Of a stretch of 64,000 nt of DNA, positions 52,280-60,936 are shown one piece after another. Each line of letters begins with the position of its first letter. The first letter of the stretch is position 1. The position numbers and the translations under genes were made by a program. The DNA is from Lichenicoccus sp964246745. Lineage in GTDB: Bacteria; Pseudomonadota; Alphaproteobacteria; Acetobacterales; Acetobacteraceae. Location: contig CAXTRK010000010.1 in NCBI GenBank assembly GCA_964246745.1, forward strand, positions 1 to 64,000, given 5' to 3'. The notes under the pieces are model-generated. The model was given only the letters and a program-made list of their open reading frames with translations. It was not told the DNA's origin and did not search any database.

Positions 52280-53063
52280 GGGCCGATAGATCATGGATGC
52301 GCGGGTTCGGACCGCAGAGTGGACAGGCCGGATCGGCCGGCACGCGTATGGTGGTGAACCGCATGGCAAGCGCGTCCCAGAGCAGCAGCCGCCCGGCCAG
52401 GCTGTCGCCAATACCGGTAATCTCCTTGATCACTTCGTTCGCCTGCAGGCTGCCCATCACGCCGGTAACGGTGCCGAGAACGCCGGCTTCAGCGCAATTT
52501 GGCACGGCCCCGGCGTCTGGAGGCGCCGGGTAGAGGCAGCGGTAGCAAGGGCCGCCGCGATGCGGCCGGAAGGTGGCGAGTTGGCCTTCGAAGCGCAGCA
52601 CGGAGGCGGAAATCAGCGTGCGGCGGGTAAGCGCGCAGGCGTCAGCCACCAGATAGCGGGTGGCGAAATTGTCGCTGCCGTCACAGACGATATCGTACTC
52701 GCTGATCAACGGCAGCGCACGGGCGGCATCAAGCCGAAAGCGATGCGCGCGCACCCGGATGCCGGGATTGATCGCCAGCATCGCCTCGCAGCCGGACTCC
52801 ACCTTGCTTTGGCCAACACGGGTAGTGGCGTGCAGGATCTGCCGCTGCAGGTTGGAAAGCTCAACGACGTCGTCGTCCACCAGGCCGATGCAGCCGATGC
52901 CGGCGGCGGCGAGGTAGAGTGCCGCCGGAGATCCGAGGCCGCCCGCACCGACCAGCAGCACGCGAGCGCCGCATAGCCTCGCCTGTCCCACGCCGCCCAG
53001 CTCCGCCAGCAGGATGTGACGGGAGTAGCGGCGGATCTCCGCCTCGGAAAAATCCAGATCCAT
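52269..53063 (-). CDS. moeB: MoeB/ThiF-family adenylyltransferase
   Basis: A 264-residue E1-like enzyme that adenylates the C-terminal Gly of a sulfur carrier such as MoaD or ThiS. It opens FSEAEIRRYSRHILLAELGGVGQARL and has the nucleotide loop VGAGGLGSPAALYLAAAG, the DDDVVELSNLQRQILH signature, VCDGSDNFATRYLVADAC, and two CxxC zinc pairs (CYRCLYP and CPLCG). The rhodanese tail of MOCS3-type enzymes is absent. Whether it serves molybdopterin or thiamine cannot be decided from context; a DsrE-like gene follows it. Confidence 0.88.
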   Translation of the reverse strand: MDLDFSEAEIRRYSRHILLAELGGVGQARLCGARVLLVGAGGLGSPAALYLAAAGIGCIGLVDDDVVELSNLQRQILHATTRVGQSKVESGCEAMLAINPGIRVRAHRFRLDAARALPLISEYDIVCDGSDNFATRYLVADACALTRRTLISASVLRFEGQLATFRPHRGGPCYRCLYPAPPDAGAVPNCAEAGVLGTVTGVMGSLQANEVIKEITGIGDSLAGRLLLWDALAMRFTTIRVPADPACPLCGPNPRIHDLSAHAG

Positions 53064-53163
53064 GGCTTTATCTACCGTCTTGACGCGGATTTTAACACCT
53101 TCCGATCCAGGAAAGCTCTAACCTCGCGTTGTCATTAGCGACGTGTGGATCGGAGCACGGGCA

Positions 53164-53775
53164 ATGGATGCGACGACGAGCGTGAGTTATCCCCAGCGTG
53201 CCGGAGCGTCAGAAGGACGCAGCCAGCGCCGCCGTGCGCGTCGTCTCTGTTGCGCCTCGTTCGTGATCGCCTGCGTCCTCTATCTGGCCTCCCCCTACGT
53301 GGCGCTCTGGTCATTCGGCTCCGCCGTGCGTCATCACGATGATGCACTCTTGCGTACGTCGGTGGATTGGCGGCTGCTGTGTGGATCGCTGAAGCAATCG
53401 ATGGGTCTCGTGCAGGCCAGCCGGAGTGGGAGCCAGCCGGACGAGCTTCCCGCGTTCGGAGCATCGTTCGAGCATCGTGTGGCCTCGCGAATGATCGATA
53501 CCGACGTGACCCCGGCGCGGCTCGACTCGCTGCTGAATGGGGAGGGGCTGCTTGGAGAGGGATTAATCGAGCCGCGTCATCGCGCCATCGGTTGGCCGCA
53601 CGGCGTCATGATCTCCCCCGACAGCTTCCAGGCGACGATCCTGATACAGGGCGACCCACCGGTTGTCGTCGACATGCATATAGAGAAATGGCGCTGGAAA
53701 ATCACCCGCATCATCATTCCCGCTGAGATGCTCCGCCAGGATGCCAACTCCTCGGTCGCCTCGTCCCGGAGTTGA
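53164..53775 (+). CDS. DUF2939-like membrane-anchored protein
   Basis: A 203-residue protein with one N-terminal hydrophobic anchor (LCCASFVIACVLYLASPYVALWSFG) followed by SAVRHHDDALLRTSVDWRLLCGSLKQSM, the pattern of DUF2939 proteins. The rest is probably periplasmic (WPHGVMISPDSFQATILIQGDPPVVVDMHIEKWRWKITRIIIP). GGAG lies ahead of the chosen ATG; an upstream in-frame GTG adds seven residues. Function unknown. It diverges from moeB and converges on the epimerase gene. Confidence 0.75.
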   Translation: MDATTSVSYPQRAGASEGRSQRRRARRLCCASFVIACVLYLASPYVALWSFGSAVRHHDDALLRTSVDWRLLCGSLKQSMGLVQASRSGSQPDELPAFGASFEHRVASRMIDTDVTPARLDSLLNGEGLLGEGLIEPRHRAIGWPHGVMISPDSFQATILIQGDPPVVVDMHIEKWRWKITRIIIPAEMLRQDANSSVASSRS

Positions 53776-53777
53776 CG

Positions 53778-54920
53778 TCAGGCTTCGGCGATGCGCAGCA
53801 GGTCCTCGAACGCCACCACCAGATGATAGAGCGTACTCGCCGGCACCACGTCGGAATGAGCCTGCCCCTTGGCGTCGAACTGGTCGATCCAAAGCCCCCG
53901 AACGCGGGTTGCCAAGTAGCTGTCGAGCAGCATGTCAGCGACACGGGCAGCATCATCAAAGGCGCCATTCGCCAGATGCGCCTTGATCAACTCGGTTTGC
54001 GGCCAGGTGCGGCGCGTCATGCGCAAGGGTTGACCGGAGCGGGTGCATTCGTCGATGGCAAAGCCGTCCGGCCCGATGCCGTGTTGCAGCGCGAAGCGGT
54101 AAAGCGAATCCGCCTCGTCACGATAATCCTGACCGCCGGCGGCCGCGAGCCGGTGCAGCAGCCATGACCACTCGAAATGATGCCCCGGCTCGACTGAATC
54201 GCCGCGCGCGCCTTCCGACAGGACCAGGTCCCGGGTGAAATATTCTCCCAGCGTCGCCGTGCGCGGGTCAAAGAAGCGTCGCCTGAACAGGGCAGCGATC
54301 CGATCGGCGCGCGCCAGCCAGTCGGCCTCGCCGGTGGCTTCATGCAACGCGAGCATCGACTCCATCAAGTGCATGTGCGGGTTGGAGCGACGAGGCAGCG
54401 ACGCTGGCACGCCCTCCAGGTAGCCGCCCGCCTTCGGATCGGCGACGAACGCATCGAGAAAGGCGACCGTCCGTTCGGCCAGCACCTTGCCCTCTTTGAA
54501 CCCGACACGCGCTGCCGCGGCCAATCCGAACAGCATGAAAGCCTGGTCGTAGGTATCGCGCAGCGTGCTGAGCGGCTGGCCGTCCGGGGTCAGGGTGTTA
54601 ATCCAGCCCGGCTTGCCGTCAGTTGCCCAACAGCGGGCCTCGACCGCGGCGAGTCCGCGCGCGAGGGGCGCCCGCGCAGCCTCGTGACCTGCGGCGAGCG
54701 CTGCCGCGAAACAGAAAAGCTGGCGCCCCTGCACGCGTATCCGACGGCACGCCGTCAAATCCGCATTGCCGGCGAAGTCGAACTGCTCGAAGAACAGCCC
54801 GTCGCGGTCGATCCCCTTTTCGATCCAGAACGGCCAGGCATGTCCGTGCAGCCATTGCCTTACGCGAACCGACGTTTTGCGTAAGCCGCGCTTCGACCCG
54901 GTCGCTTCCTCCGCCTGCAT
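53778..54920 (-). CDS. N-acylglucosamine 2-epimerase family protein
   Basis: A 380-residue (alpha/alpha)6-barrel enzyme of the AGE/mannose-isomerase/cellobiose epimerase family. Visible landmarks are RVQGRQLFCFAAALAAG, TLRDTYDQAFMLFGLAAAAR, NPHMHLMESMLALHEATG, PGHHFEWSWLLHRL, with the paired catalytic histidines, and RRTWPQTELIKAHLA. It may interconvert mannose and fructose or epimerise N-acetylglucosamine; the substrate is not fixed by sequence alone. It diverges from the radical SAM gene. Confidence 0.88.
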   Translation of the reverse strand: MQAEEATGSKRGLRKTSVRVRQWLHGHAWPFWIEKGIDRDGLFFEQFDFAGNADLTACRRIRVQGRQLFCFAAALAAGHEAARAPLARGLAAVEARCWATDGKPGWINTLTPDGQPLSTLRDTYDQAFMLFGLAAAARVGFKEGKVLAERTVAFLDAFVADPKAGGYLEGVPASLPRRSNPHMHLMESMLALHEATGEADWLARADRIAALFRRRFFDPRTATLGEYFTRDLVLSEGARGDSVEPGHHFEWSWLLHRLAAAGGQDYRDEADSLYRFALQHGIGPDGFAIDECTRSGQPLRMTRRTWPQTELIKAHLANGAFDDAARVADMLLDSYLATRVRGLWIDQFDAKGQAHSDVVPASTLYHLVVAFEDLLRIAEA

Positions 54921-55066
54921 GTCGCATCCCTCTCATGCCCACCCTGAAATGCCAGAGCCAGGCGGTCATCACATTGTCATGTCTTTTGCCTGCGTCGGTT
55001 GCATCCTGTCGAGACCAACAGCAGATGCTGCTTGCGCGCGGCGGAACGTTTTGGGAACATGAAGTC

Positions 55067-56293
55067 GTGGAGCTTCTCAGAAAACTCGAAATTCTGGCGG
55101 ACGCCGCCAAATACGATGCGTCCTGCGCATCGAGCGGTACCGAAAAGCGGAACAGTCTTGGCGAAGCCGGGGCGATCGGTTCGACCGAAGGAATGGGCAT
55201 CTGCCATGCCTACGCGCCGGACGGGCGCTGCATCTCCCTGCTGAAAGTCCTGTTGACCAATTTCTGCCTCTATGAGTGCGCCTACTGCATCAACCGGGCG
55301 TCCTCGAACGTGCGTCGAGCCCGGTTTTCTGTGGACGAGGTGGTGCGCCTCACGCTTGGCTTCTATCGGCGCAACTGCATTGAGGGGCTGTTTCTGTCCT
55401 CCGGCATTATCCGCTCGCCGGACTACACCATGGAACAGGTGATCCTGGTCGCGCGCAGCTTGCGGGAACAGCACGGCTTTCGTGGCTACATCCATTTGAA
55501 GACCATCCCGGACGCGGATCCGCTGCTCCTGGCGGAGGCCGGACGGTGGGCGGACCGACTATCGATCAATGTCGAACTGCCGACGGAGCAGGGTCTGGCA
55601 CAGCTTGCGCCGGAAAAGGATAGCGGCGGCATCCGGCGCTCAATGGCGCGGATTCGAACCCGGATCGACGAGGCAGCCGAGGCCCGGCCAGGGCGCGCCA
55701 AGCCGCCGCGTTTCGCGCCGGCCGGACAATCGACGCAGATGATCATCGGCGCCGACGCAAGCTCCGACCGCCTTATTCTGCGCGCCAGCATCGCGCTCTA
55801 CGCCTCCTACGCGCTGCGCAGGGTCTATTACTCGGCCTTTTCACCGATCCCGGATGCGTCCGCCATGCTGCCCGCGCGGGCAGCGCCGCTGCTGCGCGAG
55901 CATCGGCTCTATCAAGCGGACTGGCTGCTGCGTTTCTACGGCTTCGGCGTCGAGGAACTGGCAACCGACGGCGCCGGCAATCTCGATTTGGAGCGCGACC
56001 CAAAGCTGGCCTGGGCACTCGCGCACCAGGAGATGTTTCCCGTCGACGTGAACAAGGCGGATCGTGAGACCCTGCTGCGTGTGCCGGGGCTGGGCGTGAA
56101 GTCGGTGGACCGGATTATCGCCGCGCGTCGCCATCGCCGCTTACGGCTGGACGACTTGGCGCGGCTGCGTCTGTCGCTGGCGACAATCGGTCCGTTCATC
56201 CTGGCCGCGGACCATGCGCCGCGCGCGACACCCGACACCCTGAGGCTCACCGCGCGCCTGGCTCGGAAACCAACGCAGCTTGCCCTGCTTTGA
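55067..56293 (+). CDS. Putative DNA modification/repair radical SAM protein
   Basis: About 408 residues. The cluster-binding motif is C-x3-C-x2-C in TNFCLYECAYCINRASSN. Before it come LEILADAAKYDASCASSGT and ICHAYAPDGRCISLLKVLLTN; after it, FLSSGIIRSPDYTMEQ, IHLKTIPDADPLLL and LSINVELPTEQGLAQLAPEK. The C-terminus has a helix-hairpin-helix, NKADRETLLRVPGLGVKSVDRIIAARRH, as in DNA-binding proteins. This is the pattern of the radical SAM family always found beside UdgX-type genes. The start is uncertain; I use a GTG, with an in-frame ATG at 55025. Six bases separate it from the UdgX gene. Confidence 0.9.
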   Translation: MELLRKLEILADAAKYDASCASSGTEKRNSLGEAGAIGSTEGMGICHAYAPDGRCISLLKVLLTNFCLYECAYCINRASSNVRRARFSVDEVVRLTLGFYRRNCIEGLFLSSGIIRSPDYTMEQVILVARSLREQHGFRGYIHLKTIPDADPLLLAEAGRWADRLSINVELPTEQGLAQLAPEKDSGGIRRSMARIRTRIDEAAEARPGRAKPPRFAPAGQSTQMIIGADASSDRLILRASIALYASYALRRVYYSAFSPIPDASAMLPARAAPLLREHRLYQADWLLRFYGFGVEELATDGAGNLDLERDPKLAWALAHQEMFPVDVNKADRETLLRVPGLGVKSVDRIIAARRHRRLRLDDLARLRLSLATIGPFILAADHAPRATPDTLRLTARLARKPTQLALL

Positions 56294-56299
56294 GCCGCC

Positions 56300-57730
56300 A
56301 TGAAGACGGTCGTGCTGACTCACCAGGTGGATTTCGACGGTTGGCGTGCTGCCGCGCGAACCCTGGCCACGAGCGGCATCGCGCCGGACGATGTGCTCTG
56401 GTCGATTGACAGCCCGGACGACCTGTTCGCCTCCGAGCCGTTTGTCTCCGAAACCGTGCATGCTCCGGCCTTTTCAGTACCGCGCGCCCTGATGGACATG
56501 GCGCAGACGGTCATGCAGGCTCGCGACCCGGAACGTTTCTCCCTCCTCTATGCGCTGATATGGCGGGTTTGCCAGGGCGAGCGCGCGGTCATGCAGGACG
56601 AGGCGGATGCCCAGGTCAATCGTGTGGTGCGCCTGGCTCAATCGGTGCGCCGCGACACCCACAAGATGCGCGCCTTTGTTCGCTTCCGGGAAGTCACGTC
56701 GGAGCACGAGACTCGGCATGTGGCCTGGTTCGAGCCCGAACATTACATTGTCGAGGCCAACGCGGACTTCTTCATCCGGCGTTTCTCCAACATGGCGTTC
56801 TCAATCCTGACGCCTTACCGCAGTCTGCATTGGACCGGAGCCGAGCGCCAGTTTGGGCTCGGCGCGGACCCAACCCAGGTGCCTGACGATGACGCGCTTG
56901 AAGCCTATTGGCGCACCTATTTCGGCGCCATCTTCAATCCCGCCCGGCTCAAGGTTGCGGCAATGACCTCGGAGATGCCGCGTAAATACTGGCGCAACCT
57001 GCCGGAGGCGGCCGCCATCCCCGAAATGATCAGAGGTGCTGAAGCCCGCACCCAGACGATGTTGGAACAACAGAGCATGCCCGTGGCCAGAACAACGAGA
57101 ACTCCCCTTGTTTCACGTGAAACAATCCCCAGCGAAGGCGGGATCGCGGCACTCGCGCAGGAAGCCGCCGGCTGCCGCCGTTGCGCCCTATGGGAGCCGG
57201 CGACGCAAACCGTATTTGGCGAGGGACCAGACGATGCGCGCATGATGATGGTCGGCGAACAGCCCGGCGATCAAGAAGACTTGGTCGGCCGGCCGTTCGT
57301 GGGACCCGCGGGCCAGATGCTTGACCGGGCGATCATGGAGGCGGGTATCGACCGGCGGATCGTCTATGTCACCAATGCCGTCAAACATTTCAAGTTCGAG
57401 CCGCGCGGCAGGCGACGTATCCATCAGAAGCCGGACCAGACCGAGATTGCCGCCTGCTCGGCATGGCTCGAGGCAGAGCGCCGCATAGTGGCCCCTGTGC
57501 TGCTGGTGATGCTTGGGGCGACTGCGGCACGGGCGGTGCTCGGGCGCGCGGTGACCATCTCGCGCGAGCGCGGCCGACCGATCACCCTCGAAGGCAACAC
57601 GCAGGGCCTGGTGACAGTGCATCCCTCCTATCTGCTGCGGCTCCCCGATGAAGCGTCCAAGGCGCGGGAATACGCCGCCTTGGTCGCCGATCTACGGCAG
57701 GCTCAGCAATTGCTGCAGGACGCCGCGTGA
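56300..57730 (+). CDS. DUF4130-UdgX fusion, uracil-DNA binding protein
   Basis: A 476-residue fusion. Residues 1 to about 250 are the DUF4130-like domain (FDGWRAAARTLATSGIAPDDVLW... ERFSLLYALIWRVCQGER... WFEPEHYIVEANADFFIRRF... SLHWTGAERQFGLG). Residues about 270-476 are a family-4-like uracil-DNA glycosylase: FGEGPDDARMMMVGEQPGDQEDLVGRPFVGPAGQML, VTNAVKHFKFEPRGRRRIHQKP and VTVHPSYLLR. The R-loop with His about 375 (RRIHQKP) is the UdgX hallmark that links covalently to uracil sites. Four cysteines (CRRC and others) could hold the iron-sulfur cluster. It follows the radical SAM gene by six bases. Confidence 0.93.
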   Translation: MKTVVLTHQVDFDGWRAAARTLATSGIAPDDVLWSIDSPDDLFASEPFVSETVHAPAFSVPRALMDMAQTVMQARDPERFSLLYALIWRVCQGERAVMQDEADAQVNRVVRLAQSVRRDTHKMRAFVRFREVTSEHETRHVAWFEPEHYIVEANADFFIRRFSNMAFSILTPYRSLHWTGAERQFGLGADPTQVPDDDALEAYWRTYFGAIFNPARLKVAAMTSEMPRKYWRNLPEAAAIPEMIRGAEARTQTMLEQQSMPVARTTRTPLVSRETIPSEGGIAALAQEAAGCRRCALWEPATQTVFGEGPDDARMMMVGEQPGDQEDLVGRPFVGPAGQMLDRAIMEAGIDRRIVYVTNAVKHFKFEPRGRRRIHQKPDQTEIAACSAWLEAERRIVAPVLLVMLGATAARAVLGRAVTISRERGRPITLEGNTQGLVTVHPSYLLRLPDEASKAREYAALVADLRQAQQLLQDAA

Positions 57731-57844
57731 TGAAGCGGCCGGTCGCGACATCGGACCTGAGCGCGCTTGCGCGCAGTGTCTGCGCCCTGTAGCGGCACGC
57801 AAGCCGGCGCCATGCCGACCGCCCAGCCGAGGATGACGCCAAGA

Positions 57845-59989
57845 ATGCGGACATATGGATGGATCGCCAGTCTCGCTGTTGCCGCCATCGCCATGGCAGG
57901 CGAGGCGCGTGCAGCCGAACATCGTGTACGTGAGTTTCATGCGGTGGCGATTGCTTCTGATGGGCGCCATGTCGCCGACATCGAGAGCGATGATTTCGCC
58001 CCGGGAAGCCAGTCGCCACCGCATTTCCTGGTGATTCGGACCGAAGCGGGCGGGGCGGTCACCGTGGCGCTGCCATGCGGCCAAGGGCCGAACTGCATGC
58101 CGTCCTCGCCAAGCTGGAACCGGGACGGCACCACGCTCGCTTTCGTGGTCAACAACGCCAGGACCGCCGACGCCGCAATCTACACGGTCGGGGCGAATGG
58201 CCGCGCGCCGCGCCGCATCGCGCGCTTTGCCGGCGAGCTGGGCACCTTGCGCTACGGCCCGGATAACCGATTGGCAGTGCTGGCGACCGCGCATCCGCGA
58301 AAAAAGGTCGGCGCGACCGAACCCGCGGCGCCGCTCATCGGTGTGATCGGCACTGACTTCGACGAGCAGCGCATTGCCATGCTGGAGCACGGCGCATTGC
58401 GGCTGATCTCCCCCGCTACCCTGTTCGTCTATGAATTCGACTGGCGGCCTGACGGGTCCGCTTTTGTGGCAACGGCGGCCAACGGCAACGGCGACACCCA
58501 GTGGTGGGTGGCCAAGCTTGTTGGTATCGCTTCTGGCACGGGTGCGGTAACTGTGCTGCACGCGCCGCGCGACGCGCACGAGCAGTTCGCCGACCCAGTC
58601 GTATCTCCGGATGGCAGCGAGGTCGCCTACATCGCCGGGTGGATGAGCGATTTCGGCTCGAATGGCGGCGACGCCTTCCTGCTGCGCCTGGACCGGCCGG
58701 ATGCCAAGCCGGTGGATCTCACCCCCGGGCTGCACGCGACCATCACCACTCTCGATTGGCATTGCGCAGACGGGCTGACCGGCGCGGCGCTGGCCGGCCC
58801 GCGCGCCGAAATGCTGGCACTTGCTTTGGGGCAGGCGCCGCGGACACTCTGGTCCGGCGCCGAGACGATCGGATCGGGCGGCTGGAACCTGGGGCTCGCC
58901 TGTGCGGGAGGGCATAGTGCGGCGGTGCGGCAGAGCTTCACCGATCCGCCCGAGCTAGAGGCGGGCACGATCGGCGATTGGCGCAGGCTCAGCCATGTCA
59001 ATGACGGCTTCGCGGCACCCTTTCGGGGGCAAAGCGTCAACTGGAAGAGCGACCACTATGACGTGCAAGGCTGGCTGTTGACGCCGCAACCGCGGCGCGC
59101 GGGCAAGCGGCCCTTACTGGTAGAGGTTCATGGCGGTCCACAAGCTGCGGCTACGCCCGACTATGTCTCACCAAGGGGCATTGACCGCGCTCTGCTTGCC
59201 GCGGGCTACGATATCTTCCTGCCGAACTATCGCGGCAGCTTTGGACAAAGCGAGGCGTTCGTCGCCGCCGACATCGACGATTTTGGCGGCGGCGATTTCC
59301 GCGACATCATGGCGGGCGTGACCAGCGTCGCATCGGTCGCTCCAGTGGACGAAAACCGTCTGGGCATTTTTGGCGGCAGCTATGGCGGCTACATGGCCAT
59401 GTGGGCGGTGACCCAGACCCATAGGTTCAAAGCCGCCGCCGCCCATGCCGGCGTGTCGGACTGGCTCTCGATCCAGGGAGAGGCGCCGCAGATGACCGCG
59501 GACGCACCAGACCCAAGTTTCGGAACCCTGGTCTATAAGGATCCGACGCCACAACTCCGCGCCTCGCCCATCACGCACATGATGGGAGTGCGAACGCCGG
59601 TCCTCATCACCGTCGGCGCGCTCGATGTGGAATGTCCAATGCTGCAAAGCGAGGAGTTCTATCAGGCCATGGTGACGTTGGGGGTGCCAACCAGCTTCGT
59701 GGTCTATGCCGGGGAAGGCCATGGCTTCCGCAAGCAGTCGGATCGTCTCGATGAACGCAGGCGAACAGTTGACTGGTTCAACCGTTGGCTGACAGCCTCT
59801 CCACAGGCGCAGACAAGGAGCACGGTCATGGCACAGGGCAAGCAAGAGAAGACGACAGCGAACGTTCCCGTCAAGGATACGGACTCAGGCGGAACCCGGC
59901 CTGCCCCGGCGACAGGCCAGACCAAGGGCCGCCCCGAGGTGCAGAGCGGCGACCAGAACGCGGCGCCGCCCCGCAACACGGACAGATAG
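57845..59989 (+). CDS. S9-family peptidase (prolyl oligopeptidase-like), exported
   Basis: About 714 residues. The signal peptide is MRTYGWIASLAVAAIAMAGEARAA. A beta-propeller-like N-terminal half precedes the alpha/beta hydrolase: PLLVEVHGGPQAAA, then GIFGGSYGGYMAMWAV with the nucleophile Ser, VGALDVECP with the Asp, and YAGEGHGFRKQSD with the His. Such enzymes cut short peptides after proline or act on other small substrates. After the usual end (TVDWFNRWLTAS) the frame runs on about 60 more polar residues, which contain a separate ATG with a strong ribosome site. I favour the last of several in-frame ATGs as start; others lie 12 and 33 bases upstream. Confidence 0.88.
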   Translation: MRTYGWIASLAVAAIAMAGEARAAEHRVREFHAVAIASDGRHVADIESDDFAPGSQSPPHFLVIRTEAGGAVTVALPCGQGPNCMPSSPSWNRDGTTLAFVVNNARTADAAIYTVGANGRAPRRIARFAGELGTLRYGPDNRLAVLATAHPRKKVGATEPAAPLIGVIGTDFDEQRIAMLEHGALRLISPATLFVYEFDWRPDGSAFVATAANGNGDTQWWVAKLVGIASGTGAVTVLHAPRDAHEQFADPVVSPDGSEVAYIAGWMSDFGSNGGDAFLLRLDRPDAKPVDLTPGLHATITTLDWHCADGLTGAALAGPRAEMLALALGQAPRTLWSGAETIGSGGWNLGLACAGGHSAAVRQSFTDPPELEAGTIGDWRRLSHVNDGFAAPFRGQSVNWKSDHYDVQGWLLTPQPRRAGKRPLLVEVHGGPQAAATPDYVSPRGIDRALLAAGYDIFLPNYRGSFGQSEAFVAADIDDFGGGDFRDIMAGVTSVASVAPVDENRLGIFGGSYGGYMAMWAVTQTHRFKAAAAHAGVSDWLSIQGEAPQMTADAPDPSFGTLVYKDPTPQLRASPITHMMGVRTPVLITVGALDVECPMLQSEEFYQAMVTLGVPTSFVVYAGEGHGFRKQSDRLDERRRTVDWFNRWLTASPQAQTRSTVMAQGKQEKTTANVPVKDTDSGGTRPAPATGQTKGRPEVQSGDQNAAPPRNTDR
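59828..59989 (+). other. Nested small frame in the peptidase tail
   Basis: The ATG is preceded by AAGGAG with seven bases between, a near-perfect Shine-Dalgarno site. It would give a 53-residue polar, Gly/Thr/Pro-rich protein (MAQGKQEKTTANVPVKDTDS...) in the same frame as the peptidase. The peptide looks disordered. It may be a separate small protein whose upstream stop was lost, or an accident inside a tail extension. Confidence 0.45.
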
Positions 59990-59996
59990 CGGAGCG

Positions 59997-60734
59997 TCAG
60001 CGAACGCCGAGCGGTGTCGCCTTTTCATCATCCGGGTTGATCGGCGACGGCGGGATACCGCCTTGCGGCTGCGGGTTCTCGACGTACGTGAACGGCGCTT
60101 CGTTCCATGGCCCGCGATGGTCGTCACCGTGCGACAGATTGAAGACGACATCGACCGTATCGTCCGGCTTGATGGTGCCGAAATACGGATCGTCGAGCTT
60201 GCCGATCGAATCGAGCGCCTTCATGAACATCCGTGCATGGGTGATCTCGCGCGTCAGCAGGTGGGTCAGCGCCGTCTTGGTGCCCTCATCAGAGCAGCGG
60301 TTGATCAGCGCCTCGTAGGTCTGCCTGGCGCCAGCCTCTGCCGCAATGTTGGCGCGCAGATCGCGGACCACGTTGCCGCCTTCCTGCACATAGGTCGCGG
60401 TCCAGGCCGAACCCTGGCTGTCGACGAGATGCGGACCGATACCTTTCATCTGGAAAAGCGGCGCATCGGATACCGGCGTCTGATCCACCTTGGCGGTATG
60501 CTGGACGATCAGCTTGCCAACCATCTCCAGATGGCTGAACTCCTCCATGGCGATGTCCTGCAGCATGTCCCGGATGCCGGCGTTGGTGATGTGGAACGAT
60601 TGCACCCAGTATTGCAGGGCGGCGGTCAACTCGCCGGTGGCGCCGCCGAACTGCTCAAGAAGATACTGGCCGAAGCGCGCGTCAGGAGTGCCGACATTGA
60701 CCGGCACAATGGTCTCTTTGTGATGAACGAACAT
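59997..60734 (-). CDS. Manganese catalase
   Basis: A 245-residue four-helix-bundle catalase that disproportionates hydrogen peroxide at a di-manganese site. Ligand positions are visible: Glu35 in GGATGELTAALQYW, Glu65/His68 in DIAMEEFSHLEMV, a later Glu in NIAAEAGARQTYEAL, and Glu/His in LTREITHARMFM. The C-terminus (DDHRGPWNEAPFTYVENPQPQGG) fits the family. The ATG is preceded by an AAGAGA site. The longer open frame upstream of the ATG is not coding. It ends seven bases from the end of the S9 peptidase gene. Confidence 0.93.
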   Translation of the reverse strand: MFVHHKETIVPVNVGTPDARFGQYLLEQFGGATGELTAALQYWVQSFHITNAGIRDMLQDIAMEEFSHLEMVGKLIVQHTAKVDQTPVSDAPLFQMKGIGPHLVDSQGSAWTATYVQEGGNVVRDLRANIAAEAGARQTYEALINRCSDEGTKTALTHLLTREITHARMFMKALDSIGKLDDPYFGTIKPDDTVDVVFNLSHGDDHRGPWNEAPFTYVENPQPQGGIPPSPINPDDEKATPLGVR

Positions 60735-60758
60735 CGATGTTCTCTTTTTCTGCCATAA

Positions 60759-60777
60759 CGCCGTCAAAATAACGGCG
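60759..60777. repeat. Inverted repeat upstream of the catalase gene
   Basis: CGCCGT and ACGGCG arms with seven AT-rich bases between (CAAAATA). It lies about 25 bases upstream of the catalase ATG, inside the likely promoter or 5' leader, and could be an operator or an mRNA hairpin. No regulator gene is adjacent. Confidence 0.35.
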
Positions 60778-60936
60778 AGCTCACGAGTACAAGAAATCGA
60801 TAGCGGCGCCGTTGCATCGTGTGGCGGGCAGGTTGCTACACGGTAGCGTGATGTGGTGACATCGAAGCCGAGTGCCGTGATCGAGGAGGCCAGGCGCGCC
60901 GGGCTCTGGAGATCGCCACAGCGAGAATGCGACACG

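Noticed and set aside
55640..55670. A GGATTCGAACC string resembling a tRNA T-arm
   Set aside because: It lies inside the radical SAM coding frame and has no matching acceptor, D or anticodon stems.
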